DNA of 43,179 nucleotides from Nonomuraea zeae (GCF_005889725.1 NZ_VCKX01000086.1:1-43179), one strand, 5' to 3'; shown: positions 27,680 through 38,060, numbered from the stretch's first letter. Made by a program: numbers and translations. Notes: generated from the sequence alone by a model not told the origin.

Positions 27680-28967
27680 GCCAGCTTCCCTTCGAGAGCG
27701 GTCGGCCTGCCGCGCAGGAACGTGGCCACGACCGCGCCCGGCAGCGTCATCCCCTCGTAGGGGGTGTTCCTGCTCTTGGACGCGAAGGCGGACGGGTCGA
27801 CCTTTGTGCGTACGGACGGGTCGTACAGGGTGATGTTGGCCGGGGCGCCCACCTCGAGCGGCTGCCCGTGGCCGCCCAGGCGGCCGATGCGCGCGGGCAC
27901 GACGGACATGCGCTGGGCGACGCCCGCCCAGTCGAGCAGCCCGGTCTCGACCATGGCCTCCTGCACCACGCTGAGCGCGGTCTCCAGGCCGACCATGCCC
28001 ATGGCCGCGGCCGACCACTCGGTCTCCTTGTCCTCGACCGGGTGGGGCGCGTGGTCGGTGGCGACGATGTCGATCGTGCCGTCGGCCAGCGCGGCGCGCA
28101 GGGACTCCACGTCGGTGCGGGTGCGCAGCGGCGGGTTGACCTTGTAGATCGGGTTGTACGCGCCCACCGGCGACTCCTCGACCAGGTCGTCGGTCAGCAG
28201 CAGGTGGTGCGGGGTCACCTCGGCGGTGATGTTCCAGCCCTTGGACTTGGCCCAGCGAATGATCTCGACGGAGCCGGCCGTGGAGACGTGGCAGATGTGC
28301 AGCCTGGAGCCGACGTGGGCGGCCAGCAGGCAGTCGCGGGCGATGATCGCCTCTTCGGCGACGGCCGGCCAGCCGGTCAGGCCGAGCCGCCCGGAGACGA
28401 TCCCCTCGTTCATCTGGGCGCCCGCGGTGAGCCTGGGCTCCTGGGCGTGCTGGGCGACGACGCCGTCGAAGGCCTTGACGTATTCCAGTGCGCGGCGCAT
28501 CAGCACGGCGTCGTCCACGCACTTGCCGTCGTCGGAGAAGACGCGGACGCGGGCGGCCGAGTCGGCCATCGCGCCCAGCTCGGCGAGCTGCCTGCCCTCC
28601 AGGCCGACGGTGACGGCGCCCACCGGGTGCACGTCGCAGTGCCCGAACTCGCGGCCGAGCCGCCAGACCTGCTCGACCACGCCGGCGGTGTCGGCGACCG
28701 GCGAGGTGTTGGCCATGGCGTGCACGGCGGTGTAGCCGCCGCGGGCCGCGGACTGGGTGCCGGTCTGCACCGTCTCGGCGTCTTCCCTGCCGGGCTCGCG
28801 CAGGTGGGTGTGCAGGTCGACGAGGCCGGGCAGCGCGATGGCGCCGCCGCCGTCGACCGACTCGCCCTCGGCGGAGGTGGTGCCGGCGGGGTCGATGGCG
28901 GTGATCACGCCGTTGCCGACGCGGATGTCGACCGGCTCACCGCCCAGAATCCTGACATTTCGAATGA

Positions 28968-28971
<4 letters not shown>
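27676..28971 (-). CDS. pyrC: Dihydroorotase
   Basis: Third step of pyrimidine synthesis, closing carbamoyl-aspartate to dihydroorotate. Amidohydrolase barrel of the type found in Gram-positive bacteria. Metal ligands: DLHTHLREPG near residue 62, LHICHVSTAG, EVTPHHLLLTD, and IDIVATDHAPHP with the catalytic Asp. 431 residues. Start ATG 28971 overlaps the pyrB stop as ATGA; the frame is open further upstream but only as a shadow of pyrB. Confidence 0.97.
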
Positions 28972-29881
<910 letters not shown>

Positions 29882-29885
<4 letters not shown>

Positions 29886-30427
29886 TTGGACTCCCCCTTC
29901 ATGAGGAGCACGGCGTCGCGCCCGTCGATCTCCTGCAGATAGACCTTGACCTTCTCGCTCTTGGCCGTCGGAAGGTTCTTGCCGACGTAGTCGGCGCGGA
30001 TGGGCAGCTCGCGGTGGCCGCGGTCGACCAGCGTGGCGAGCTGCACGGCGGTGGGGCGGCCGAGGTCGTTGAGCGCGTCGAGGGCGGCGCGCACGGTGCG
30101 GCCGGAGTAGAGGACGTCGTCGACGAGGACGACCACCTTGCCGTCGATGCCGTCGGGCGGCAGCTCGGTGCGGCCCAGCGGCCTGGCCGGCTTGAGCCTC
30201 AGGTCGTCGCGGTACATCGTGATGTCGATCGAGCCGACGGGGATCTTGACGCCTTCGAACTGCTCTATGCGGTCGCCGAGCCGGTGCGCCAGCGTGGCGC
30301 CGCGGGTCGGGATGCCGAGGAGGACGACGTCACCGGCGCCCTTGGTGCGTTCGAGTATCTCGTGCGCGATCCGGGTCAGGGCCCGATGGATATCCGGGGC
30401 CTCAAGCACGGCCCGGGGGTCGGACAT
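29882..30427 (-). CDS. pyrR: PyrR, pyrimidine operon RNA-binding regulator/uracil phosphoribosyltransferase
   Basis: Binds the pyr leader RNA when UMP is high and lowers operon expression; many also have uracil phosphoribosyltransferase activity. The PRPP loop VVVLVDDVLYSGRTVRAALD is intact, and IPTRGATLAHRLGDRI and the flexible SIDITMYRDDL segment are present. I chose ATG 30427 (MSDPRAVLEAPDIHRAL) with GGTGAGA six bases upstream; GTG 30442 would add five residues. The first gene of the pyr operon. An RNA element matching the PyrR recognition loop lies just upstream and covers the ribosome binding site. Confidence 0.96.
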
Positions 30428-30440
30428 GGCGAATCTCACC

Positions 30441-30468
30441 ACCTTTCCCGCCTCACGGGACGGGTCTT
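30441..30468 (-). promoter_or_regulatory. Putative PyrR-binding RNA loop covering the pyrR ribosome binding site
   Basis: Minus strand RNA reads GACCCGUCCCGUGAGGCGGG, then AAAGGUGGUGAG and the pyrR start. It resembles the Bacillus PyrR recognition element (UCC..AGAGAGG..G.GAAAGG) in the order UCCC, GUGAGG, CGGGAAAGG, with CCCG/CGGG pairing around the GUGAGG loop. It lies 14 bases before the ATG, so PyrR bound here would block translation, as reported for mycobacteria. A TACTGT -10-like hexamer lies at 30495-30490. The remaining gap to arcA (30469-30670) has only a CGGGCG-TGA-CGCCCG hairpin (30633-30647). Confidence 0.65.
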
Positions 30469-30670
30469 AAAGGGTGTTGGTCGGGACACACAGTACCAGG
30501 GGCTACCAGGTACAACGCGGGCGGCCTCGCCCCGTCGCGCCTTTTTCGCGCCCGCCCGTGTCAACACGCTGCGCGCAGGGCACGTCACCGGAGGGCGTGC
30601 GTCGCGACGGGGGCGGGTGCGGCGCGTACGGCCGGGCGTGACGCCCGCCGGGTAAGGGGATACAGCAGAG

Positions 30671-31915
30671 ATGACATTCCACGTCGATTCCGAGGTCGGG
30701 CCCCTCCGCCAGGTCCTCCTGCACAAGCCGGACCTGGCGCTCAAGCGGCTGACCCCGACGAACAAGGACGGGTTCCTCTTCGACGACGTGCTCTGGGTCC
30801 AGCGGGCGATGGAGGAGCACGAGGAGTTCCAGCAGGTGCTGCGCAGCCGCGGGATCCGCATCCATCTGCTGTCGGAGCTGCTCAAGGAGACCGTCGACAT
30901 CCCCGAGGCGCGCAAGCACATCCTCGACGCGGTCATCGACGAGCGCTGGCTCGGGCCCGGCGCCATCGACGACCTCCGCAACACCCTCGACGCGATGGAC
31001 TCGGAGACGCTGCAGGTGTTCCTGACCGGCGGCATCACCAAGCGCGAGCTGGTCGAGATGGGCTGCGACCCCGACTCTGTGACCTTCCACACCACGGCGG
31101 GCACGGACTTCATCCTGCCGCCGCTGCCCAACCACCTGTTCACCCGCGACACCTCCTGCTGGGTGTACGACGGCGTGTCCATCAACGCGATGAAGAAGAA
31201 GGCCCGCATGCGCGAGACGGTCAACATGGAGGCCGTCTACATGTACCACCCGACGTTCGCCGAGGGCTTCAACCGGCCGGAGCACGGGGGCTTCCACTGC
31301 TGGATGCCCGGCCAGTCGGTGGCCCCCGCCACCATGGAGGGCGGCGACGTGCTGGTCATCGGCCGGGGCGCGGTGCTGATCGGGATGAGCGAGCGCACCC
31401 AGCCGCAGGCGGTGGAGATGCTGGCCCAGCGGCTGTTCAGGGCCGGCTCGGCGACGAAGATCGTGGCGCTCGACATGCCGAAGGCGCGGGCGTTCATGCA
31501 TCTGGACACCGTGATGACGATGCTGGACGTGGGCGTGTTCACCAAGTACGCCGGTCTCGGCATGCTGCCCACGTACACCATCGAGCCCGGCGAGACGTAC
31601 AAGGAGCTCAAGGTCACCGACCACCCGCCGGAGGACATGCACAAGGCCATCGCCCACGCCCTCGGCATGAGCGACATCACGGTCCTGACCCCCTCGCAGG
31701 ACGTGTCCGCCGCCCAGCGCGAGCAGTGGGACGACGGCTGCAACGGCCTGGCGCTGGAGCCCGGCGTGGTCGTCGCCTACGAGCGCAACACCACCACCAA
31801 CAACTTCCTGCGCGACAACGGCATCGAGGTCATCACGATCCGGGGCAGCGAGCTCGGCAGGGGGCGCGGCGGGCCGCGGTGCATGAGCTGCCCGCTCGAG
31901 CGCGACGGCATCTAG
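30671..31915 (+). CDS. arcA: Arginine deiminase
   Basis: Hydrolyses arginine to citrulline and ammonia, the first step of the arginine deiminase pathway. 414 residues with all guanidino-group-modifying enzyme residues: NHLFTRDTS (Asp), MEGGDVLVI (Glu/Asp), the HLDTVMTML segment (His and Asp), TTTNNFL, and the nucleophile C404 in GGPRCMSCP near the C terminus. The N terminus FHVDSEVGPLRQVLLHKP is typical. First gene of a five-gene operon reading away from the pyrimidine operon. ADI operons are well known in anaerobes and lactic acid bacteria; in an aerobic actinomycete it may supply ATP when oxygen is low, or resist acid. Confidence 0.97.
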   Translation: MTFHVDSEVGPLRQVLLHKPDLALKRLTPTNKDGFLFDDVLWVQRAMEEHEEFQQVLRSRGIRIHLLSELLKETVDIPEARKHILDAVIDERWLGPGAIDDLRNTLDAMDSETLQVFLTGGITKRELVEMGCDPDSVTFHTTAGTDFILPPLPNHLFTRDTSCWVYDGVSINAMKKKARMRETVNMEAVYMYHPTFAEGFNRPEHGGFHCWMPGQSVAPATMEGGDVLVIGRGAVLIGMSERTQPQAVEMLAQRLFRAGSATKIVALDMPKARAFMHLDTVMTMLDVGVFTKYAGLGMLPTYTIEPGETYKELKVTDHPPEDMHKAIAHALGMSDITVLTPSQDVSAAQREQWDDGCNGLALEPGVVVAYERNTTTNNFLRDNGIEVITIRGSELGRGRGGPRCMSCPLERDGI

Positions 31916-31929
31916 GGGGAGTTACACCG

Positions 31930-32934
31930 ATGGCTTACGACCTGCGCGGCCGCAGTTTTCTCAAGGAGCTCGACTTCACCCCCGGGGAGTTCGGCTACCT
32001 CGTGGAGCTGTCGGCCGGGCTCAAGGCCGGCAGACGCGACGGGACCGAACGGCAGCGGCTCAAGGGCAGGAACATCGCCCTGATCTTCGAGAAGACCTCC
32101 ACCAGGACCCGGTGCGCGTTCGAGGTGGCCGCCCACGACCAGGGCGCCCATGTCACCTACCTCGACCCGGCCGGCTCGCAGATCGGGCACAAGGAGTCGG
32201 TGGGCGACACCGCGCGGGTGCTCGGCCGGATGTTCGACGGCATCGAGTACCGAGGCCGCCGGCAGGCCGATGTCGAGGAGCTGGCGGCGCTGTCGGGCGT
32301 GCCGGTGTGGAACGGGCTGACCGACGAGTGGCACCCCACGCAGATGCTGGCCGACGTGCTCACCATGCGGGAGCACGCGGGCAAGCCGCTGGGGGAGGTC
32401 ACGCTCGCCTACCTCGGCGACGCGCGCAACAACATGGGGCACTCGCTGCTGGTGACGGGGGCGATGTTCGGCATGGACGTGCGCCTCGTCGCGCCCAAGG
32501 CGCTGTGGCCCGACCCCTGCCTGGTGGTCGGGCCCGCCGAGGAGCTGGCCAAGGAGACCGGCGCGCGGATCACCCTCACCGACGACGTCACCAAAGGCGT
32601 CAAAGGGGCCGACTTCCTCTACACCGACGTGTGGGTGTCGCTGGGCGAGCCGGCGGAGGTGTGGGACGAGCGGATCAAGCTGCTGCTGCCGTACCAGGTC
32701 AACGACGCGGTGGTGCGGGCCACCGGGAACCCGGACGTCCGGTTCATGCACTGCCTGCCCGCCTTCCACGACAGGCGGACCCGGGTCGGCGCGGAGATCT
32801 ACGACCGGACCGGGCTCGACGCCCTGGAGGTGACCGGCGACGTCTTCGAGTCTCCGCGCTCGATCGTCTTCGACCAGGCCGAGAACCGGCTGCACACCAT
32901 CAAGGCCGTCATGGTGGCCACCCTGGGCGGCTGA
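31930..32934 (+). CDS. arcB: Ornithine carbamoyltransferase (probably catabolic)
   Basis: In the ADI pathway it splits citrulline with phosphate into ornithine and carbamoyl phosphate. 334 residues, start ATG 31930 with GGGGGAG eight bases upstream. Carbamoyl-phosphate loop FEKTSTRTRCAFEVAA, GHKESVGDTARVLGRMFDG, DEWHPTQMLADVLTM, the ornithine loop DVWVSLGE (SMG variant), and the catalytic Cys in FMHCLPAFHD. The sequence class does not by itself separate the catabolic enzyme from biosynthetic ArgF; position between arcA and arcC argues for the catabolic role. Confidence 0.95.
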   Translation: MAYDLRGRSFLKELDFTPGEFGYLVELSAGLKAGRRDGTERQRLKGRNIALIFEKTSTRTRCAFEVAAHDQGAHVTYLDPAGSQIGHKESVGDTARVLGRMFDGIEYRGRRQADVEELAALSGVPVWNGLTDEWHPTQMLADVLTMREHAGKPLGEVTLAYLGDARNNMGHSLLVTGAMFGMDVRLVAPKALWPDPCLVVGPAEELAKETGARITLTDDVTKGVKGADFLYTDVWVSLGEPAEVWDERIKLLLPYQVNDAVVRATGNPDVRFMHCLPAFHDRRTRVGAEIYDRTGLDALEVTGDVFESPRSIVFDQAENRLHTIKAVMVATLGG

Positions 32935-32963
32935 CGCCCGTACGCATCGAGGAGGGGGAGCGC

Positions 32964-33899
32964 ATGCGGGTCATCGTCGCACTGGGCGGCAACGCGGTGC
33001 TCAAGCGCGGCCAGAAGCCGGACGCGGACGTGCAGATGAGCAACGTCCGCACGGCCGTCAGAACGCTCGCCAGGCTCGCCGCCGACCACGAGCTGGTCAT
33101 CACCCACGGGAACGGCCCCCAGGTCGGCCTGCTGGCGCTCCAGAGCGCCTCCGACCCGAGCCTGACCCGGCCCTACCCCTTCGACACGCTCGGCGCGCAG
33201 ACGCAGGGCATGATCGGCTACTGGATGCAGCAGGCGCTGCAGAACGCGCTGCCGGGCCGGCAGGTCCTCGCCATGGTCACGCAGACGCTGGTGACGGCCG
33301 TGGATCCGGCCTTCGAGCACCCCACCAAGTTCGTCGGCCAGGTCTACGAGCAGGAGGAGGCCGAGAAGCTGGCTGCCGAGCACGGCTGGACGGTCGGGCG
33401 CGACGGCCCGTACTGGCGGCGGGTCGTCCCCTCCCCCACCCCGCAGCGCGTGGTCGAGACGCGCCTGATCCGCAAGATGCTGCGCGAGGGGGTGGTCGTG
33501 GTGTGCGGGGGCGGCGGCGGCATCCCCGTCGTACGCGACGAGCGCGGCCGGCTGACCGGCGTCGAGGCGGTCGTGGACAAGGACCTCACCTCCTCGATGC
33601 TGGCCGAGTCGCTGGAGTGCGACGCGTTCCTGATCCTGACCGACGTGCCGCGCGTGCTGCGCGGCTTCGGCACCCCGCACCAGACGGAGATCGCCCACAC
33701 CACGCCGCACGAGCTGCGGGCCATGGAGTTCCCCGCCGGGTCGATGGGGCCGAAGGTGGAGGCCGTCTGCCGGTTCGTCGAGACCACCGGCGACATGGCC
33801 GCGATCGGCAAGCTTGACCAGGCCGAGCGCATACTCGGCGGCGCAGCGGGAACGATCGTGACACCCAACGGCAGGTGGCCGCTGACGAGCACGCTGTAG
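32964..33899 (+). CDS. arcC: Carbamate kinase
   Basis: Turns carbamoyl phosphate and ADP into ATP, CO2 and ammonia, the energy-yielding end of the ADI pathway. 311 residues, amino-acid-kinase fold: VALGGNAVLKRGQ at the N terminus, ITHGNGPQVGLLALQ, VVCGGGGGIPVVRDERG, and AVVDKDLTSSMLAESL. Start ATG 32964 with GAGGAGGGGGAG just upstream. The reading frame is open far upstream inside the OTC gene, which is a shadow. It could draw carbamoyl phosphate away from the neighbouring pyrimidine pathway if both are on together. Confidence 0.97.
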   Translation: MRVIVALGGNAVLKRGQKPDADVQMSNVRTAVRTLARLAADHELVITHGNGPQVGLLALQSASDPSLTRPYPFDTLGAQTQGMIGYWMQQALQNALPGRQVLAMVTQTLVTAVDPAFEHPTKFVGQVYEQEEAEKLAAEHGWTVGRDGPYWRRVVPSPTPQRVVETRLIRKMLREGVVVVCGGGGGIPVVRDERGRLTGVEAVVDKDLTSSMLAESLECDAFLILTDVPRVLRGFGTPHQTEIAHTTPHELRAMEFPAGSMGPKVEAVCRFVETTGDMAAIGKLDQAERILGGAAGTIVTPNGRWPLTSTL

Positions 33900-33909
33900 G
33901 GGGTGTCGG

Positions 33910-35331
33910 ATGACACTGGCCCGACGGCTCTTCCGTACCAAGCCCACCGAGCGGATCGTCGCGGAAGGCGGGCAGGGCGAAGGCGGTGAGCTGCGGCGCA
34001 CCATGTCGCTGTGGCAGCTCACGCTGTTCAGCGTGGGCGCCACGCTCGGCACCGGGATCTTCGTCATCCTCGGCCAGGCGGTGCCCAAGGCGGGTCCCGC
34101 GGTGGTGCTGGCGTTCGTGCTGGCGGCGATCACCGCGCTGTTCTCGGCGCTGTCGTACGCCGAGCTGGCCGGGACGATCCCGGTGTCCGGCTCGTCCTAC
34201 TCCTACGCGTACGCGACCCTGGGCGAGCTGGTGGCCTGGGTCTGCGGCTGGTGCCTCATGCTGGAGTACGCCGTGTCCGTGGCGGCGGTGGCCGTCGGAT
34301 GGGGCGAATACCTCAACTCGTTCCTGCGCTCGCTGTTCGGCTTCACGCTGCCCGACGCGATCACCCGCTCCCCCGGCCAGGACGGCGGTGTGATCAACGT
34401 CACCGCGATCGTCATCGTGGCCTTGGCCACCTGGCTGCTGCTGTACGGGGCCTCGGAGAGCGCCACTGCGAACGCGATCTTCGTGCTGGTCAAGATCGCG
34501 GTGCTGCTGTTCTTCTGCGTGGTGGCGTTCACGGCCTTCCAGAGCAAGAACTTCACGCCGTTCGCCCCTCTGGGGGTGGCGGGGATCACGGCGGCGGCCT
34601 CGCAGGTGTTCTTCTCCTACATCGGCTTCGACGCCGCCTCCACCGCGGGAGAGGAGGCCAAGAACCCCAAGCGGGACCTGCCGCTGGCGATCCTGCTGTC
34701 CCTGGTCATCGTGACGGTCGTCTACGTGCTGGTGGCCGTGGCCGCCGTCGGCGCGATGCCGTGGACCGACTTCGACCCCGAGCACACCGAGGCCAGCCTG
34801 TCCTACATCGCCGACCTGGCCGTCGGCGCGACCTGGCCCGGCCTGATCGTCTCCTTCGGCGCGGTCATCGCCATCGCCAGCGTCGTGCTCACCGTCATCT
34901 ACGGCCAGACCCGCATCCTGTTCGCGATGTCCCGCGACGGGCTCATCCCCCGCGTCTTCCAGCGGGTCAACCCCCGCCGCCAGGTCCCGATCGCCAACAC
35001 CCTCATCGTGTCCCTGTTCATCTCCGTGCTGGCCGGGCTGGTGCCGCTCGGGCAGCTCGCCGAGGCGACCAGCATCGGCACGCTGTTCGCCTTCGCCATC
35101 GTGAACGTCGGCGTCCTCGTCCTCCGCTATCGCAGCCCCGAGCTGCCGCGCAGCTTCCGCACGCCGCTGTTCCCCGCCACGCCGGTGCTGGGCGCGATCT
35201 TCTGCGTCATCGTGATGGCGGGGCTGGCCGGGGTGACCTGGGTGGCGTTCGGGCTGTGGATGCTCGTGGGTCTGATCTGCTACTTCCTGTACGGCTATGG
35301 CCATTCGCGGCTGAATGCCGAGGTGCGCTGA
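33910..35331 (+). CDS. APC-family amino acid permease, probably for arginine/ornithine
   Basis: 473 residues and about twelve transmembrane helices. The APC signature VGATLGTGIFVILGQAVPKAGPAV is in the first helix, and YAELAGTIPVSGSSYSYAYATLGELVAW follows, as in cationic amino acid transporters (CAT type). The FFSYIGFDAASTAGEEAKNPKRDLP segment is characteristic of that group. It is not the classical ArcD antiporter type, but its place after arcC makes arginine uptake or arginine/ornithine exchange the likely job. Short Shine-Dalgarno GGGGG before ATG 33910. Confidence 0.92.
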   Translation: MTLARRLFRTKPTERIVAEGGQGEGGELRRTMSLWQLTLFSVGATLGTGIFVILGQAVPKAGPAVVLAFVLAAITALFSALSYAELAGTIPVSGSSYSYAYATLGELVAWVCGWCLMLEYAVSVAAVAVGWGEYLNSFLRSLFGFTLPDAITRSPGQDGGVINVTAIVIVALATWLLLYGASESATANAIFVLVKIAVLLFFCVVAFTAFQSKNFTPFAPLGVAGITAAASQVFFSYIGFDAASTAGEEAKNPKRDLPLAILLSLVIVTVVYVLVAVAAVGAMPWTDFDPEHTEASLSYIADLAVGATWPGLIVSFGAVIAIASVVLTVIYGQTRILFAMSRDGLIPRVFQRVNPRRQVPIANTLIVSLFISVLAGLVPLGQLAEATSIGTLFAFAIVNVGVLVLRYRSPELPRSFRTPLFPATPVLGAIFCVIVMAGLAGVTWVAFGLWMLVGLICYFLYGYGHSRLNAEVR

Positions 35332-36198
35332 ATGAAGCTGGACGAGGTGCTGGCCGGGTTCATCCCCGAAGCACGCGGCAGGGACGGGCTGCGGCTGGCC
35401 ATGCTCATCAAGGAACAGGCGCACGCGCGCCTGACGGTGGCGACCGTGCAGCCGCCGGTGTGGTCCGCGCCAGGGCCGGCCAGGGCCGACGAGAGCGCCT
35501 GGCGGGCCTATCTCAAGGAGCAGGCCGCCGCGACGCTCGCCCAGGCGCGCGAGCTGGCGGGCGACGAGGCCGGCTACGTGGTCCACACCAACAAGGGCAG
35601 CGGCCGGGGGCTGGTGGAGCTGGCGCGCAAGCGCGGCGCGGACGTGGTGGTGATCGGCTCGGCCCCGGGCGGCGGCCGCGGCCGCATCACCGTGGGCAGC
35701 ACCGCCGACCAGCTGCTGCACTCCTCGCCGGTGCCGGTGCTGCTGGCCCCGCGCGGCTACGGCGACCAGCCGCCCGCCGCCTTCGAGCGCCTCACCGTCG
35801 CCTACCGGCGCGGGCCCGGCTGCGACGCGGCGGTCAAGGACGCGGCCGTGACCGCGGTCGCGCTCGACGTCCCGCTGCGGCTGGTCACGCTGGTGATCAG
35901 CACCGGCAGGCGCGCCAGGATCGAGCAGGACATGCTGCTGCGCCTGCGCGACCAGGCCGCGGCCGACCTGCGGGCCGCCGCGCGCGGGCAGCGCCGGCGG
36001 CTGCCCGTGGAGGTCGAGGTGCTCGAGGGCCGCAACGTGGCCCAGGCGCTCTCGGCGACCTCGTGGCTCGCCGGCGAGATGATCATATGCGCTTCCAGCG
36101 ACACCGGGCCACTCAGGCGGGTCTTCCTCGGGGACACTTCGATCAAGATCGTACGGGCCGCGACCTGCCCTGTCATGATCCTGACCCGCCAGACCTGA
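35332..36198 (+). CDS. Tandem universal stress protein (UspA) family protein
   Basis: 288 residues, two UspA-like domains. The first (residues 1-~140) ends with the ATP-binding pattern G-x2-G-x9-GS (IGSAPGGGRGRITVGSTADQLL region). The second (from ~150) has lost the full loop: ICASSDTGPLRRVFLGDTSIKIV keeps only part. Its ATG follows directly after the permease stop (TGAATG), so the two are translationally coupled. UspA domains next to amino-acid transporters are common and may sense ATP to adjust transport; here it may tie arginine use to energy state, which is inference. Confidence 0.88.
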   Translation: MKLDEVLAGFIPEARGRDGLRLAMLIKEQAHARLTVATVQPPVWSAPGPARADESAWRAYLKEQAAATLAQARELAGDEAGYVVHTNKGSGRGLVELARKRGADVVVIGSAPGGGRGRITVGSTADQLLHSSPVPVLLAPRGYGDQPPAAFERLTVAYRRGPGCDAAVKDAAVTAVALDVPLRLVTLVISTGRRARIEQDMLLRLRDQAAADLRAAARGQRRRLPVEVEVLEGRNVAQALSATSWLAGEMIICASSDTGPLRRVFLGDTSIKIVRAATCPVMILTRQT

Positions 36199-36309
36199 CT
36201 GCGCTGAGTCACTCGGCAAACTATGACGAAGTAGTGTTAACAGCGGGACATGAGGGGCGTTTGTTGCGTTCCCTCACGGACCGGATTCGGCATCTTTTTT
36301 CCAATCAGC

Positions 36310-36338
36310 TTGACCTTAGGCGTCCACCCCTTTACCGT
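36310..36338 (+). promoter_or_regulatory. bldD promoter
   Basis: -35 TTGACC (36310-36315), 17-base spacer, -10 TACCGT (36333-36338). It gives a transcript start near 36345 and a 5' leader of about 155 bases before the bldD ATG. The rest of the usp-bldD gap (36199-36499) holds a TGAGGG/CCCTCA hairpin at 36250-36276 and a T6 run at 36294, not clearly a terminator. Confidence 0.6.
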
Positions 36339-36350
36339 CACTGTGCGTAA
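36338..36350 (+). promoter_or_regulatory. BldD box on the bldD promoter
   Basis: TCACTGTGCGTAA matches the published BldD consensus TNACNC(A/T)GNGTNA except for one position (G for C). It overlaps the last base of the -10 and covers the predicted transcript start, as expected for autorepression known in Streptomyces. Confidence 0.6.
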
Positions 36351-36499
36351 CCACACCGCGCGGCGGTCTGGGGTAAACCCAGGGCCATGGCTACCGTTGG
36401 TGCCGAGTACGGCACCAGACCCCCCGGTGGCTCGGGCATTCGCCGCAAGGGAGCACAATCTACTGAAAGCGCTACATACGAGAGCCGGGGGGCCACACG

Positions 36500-36994
36500 A
36501 TGCCGTCTGAGTACGCAAAGTCGCTGGGTGCACGACTCCGCGCCATCCGCACCCAGCAGGGGCTGTCCCTGCATGGAGTCGAAGAGAAGTCGCGTGGCAG
36601 GTGGAAAGCCGTAGTCGTGGGCTCTTATGAGCGTGGCGACCGAGCCGTGACCGTGCAGAAGCTTGCCGAGCTTGCCGACTTCTATGGGGTGCCCGTATCC
36701 GAGCTGCTGCCGGGCGGCGCCGCCCCCAGCCCGCTCGGGCCGACACCCAAGCTTGTGATCGACCTGGAGCGCCTGGCGACGCTGCCCAAGGAGAAGGCGG
36801 GGGCGCTGGCCCGGTACGCCGCCACGATCCAGAGCCAGCGCGGTGACTACAACGGCAAGGTGCTGTCGATCCGCCAGGAGGACCTGCGCTCCCTGGCCGT
36901 GATCTACGACAAGTCGCCGAGCGAGCTGACCGAGGAGCTCATCAGCTGGGGCGTGCTCGACGCCGAGGCTCGGCGGGCCGTCGAGTCGTTCTGA
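36500..36994 (+). CDS. bldD: BldD, developmental master regulator binding cyclic di-GMP
   Basis: 164 residues. The N-terminal XRE-type helix-turn-helix domain (residues 1-~70: MPSEYAKSLGARLRAIRTQQ, GSYERGDRAVTVQKLAELAD) binds DNA. The C-terminal domain carries the cyclic di-GMP signature R114-G-D116-x8-R125-x2-D128, exactly as in Streptomyces BldD, where tetrameric c-di-GMP bridges two subunits and represses sporulation genes during vegetative growth. ATG 36500 gives the canonical N terminus. In Streptomyces pyrR is its direct neighbour; here the five-gene arginine deiminase operon lies between. A terminator follows, and the nusB/efp genes that usually come next are absent from this window. 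Confidence 0.97.
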   Translation: MPSEYAKSLGARLRAIRTQQGLSLHGVEEKSRGRWKAVVVGSYERGDRAVTVQKLAELADFYGVPVSELLPGGAAPSPLGPTPKLVIDLERLATLPKEKAGALARYAATIQSQRGDYNGKVLSIRQEDLRSLAVIYDKSPSELTEELISWGVLDAEARRAVESF

Positions 36995-37032
36995 CCTGAG
37001 ACGAGTCGTTCCCACGGTCTTGCCGGATCTGA

Positions 37033-37067
37033 CCCGAGGGCTCGCCGCACACCGGCCGGCCCTCGGG
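37033..37067 (+). terminator. Terminator after bldD
   Basis: Perfect 9 bp stem CCCGAGGGC/GCCCTCGGG (37033-37041 with 37059-37067), loop of 17, 38 bases after the stop and followed by CCTTTCGCGTT. Confidence 0.75.
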
Positions 37068-37682
37068 CCTTTCGCGTTCCAGTTCCGTCCCCCGTGCCGC
37101 CGCTCTTCTTCTTCCCCGCACACCCACTGGGGAGGGGCCAGGGCGCGATGTGGCCTGCGAGGTGTACTGGGGGTTGTCAGGGACCCGACGCCCCACGGCC
37201 GACGGGCAGGTTCAACGGACGGCCTCTGAGGCCGTATGCGGCCGAACGGGCACAAGTTACACCGCCCGACGGGACGTCCCCTCGGCGGCCGAAGAGGCTG
37301 CCGGCCGGTTTACGACGCCCACAGCCGTAGCGCGGCGCGACCCAGGCGGCCCAGCGACCCAGGCGGCCCGGCGCGGCATAGCGCGGCCCGCGACTGGGGC
37401 GAGCCGGAGGTCTAGGGCGAGCCGGACACCTACAGCGAGTTGGACGCATGAAGCGCCAGGCTGGGATGAGCTGAGCGCGGATTACGGCCGCACGATACGC
37501 GTCTGCACGTCGAGACTCTTCCGGCGCACGAAACACACCTGCGCGTCGGGGCCCTTGTTTGAAGAACGCGGCGGACCGAGCGTATGACCATCGGCGGCTG
37601 GAGGGCGGGCGGCGGGCCGCCTCCGGCTTGTCAACCGCGATCCCGGAACGGCGCAAAGTTCGCCAGACGCGGCTCTGAGCAG

Positions 37683-38060
37683 CAGTCGGTGAGATGCCAG
37701 CCCCAGAGGACCACCGGTAAGGTCCCAGCCCTGGACGGCCGGTAGTGAGGTCGCAGCCCGGAACGACCGCGGGTGTGGTCCCAGCCCCGGACCACCGCAG
37801 GCATGGCCCTATCCCTGGAACGACCGTAGGCGAGGCCCTAACCCCTGGACGGCCGCTTGTAAGGTCTCATCCCCGGACGGCTGGTTGCGAGGCTCGCCCT
37901 GGACGACCGGTTGTGAGGTCTTGCCCTGGACGGCGGAATGCGAGGTCTCGCCCCTTGCCGACCTGCGGCCCCGGCCCCGGCCCCGACCTGCGGCCCGACC
38001 TCGGCCTCGGTCCCGACCCCGACCTCGGACAGCCGGTAGTGAGGTCCCAGCCCGTGGACG
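37683..38060. repeat. 25-30 bp tandem array in the bldD-HEPN gap
   Basis: The gap 36995-38091 has no supported gene. Nine to ten units with GGACGGCCGG..GTGAGGTC..GCCCT start near 37708, 37733, 37760, 37789, 37817, 37847, 37875, 37901 and 37928. They give way to a short CCCCGGC/CGACCTCGG simple repeat (37965-38030) and one last unit. Between 37320 and 37440 there are smaller duplications (GCGACCCAGGCGGCCC twice, GGGCGAGCCGGA twice). Confidence 0.8.

Noticed and set aside
30633..30647. CGGGCG-TGA-CGCCCG hairpin before arcA as an attenuator
   Set aside because: No second pairing partner and no T run; GC-rich DNA makes such stems often.
36250..36300. Terminator between usp and bldD
   Set aside because: The TGAGGG/CCCTCA stem has a long loop and the T run is some 20 bases further on.
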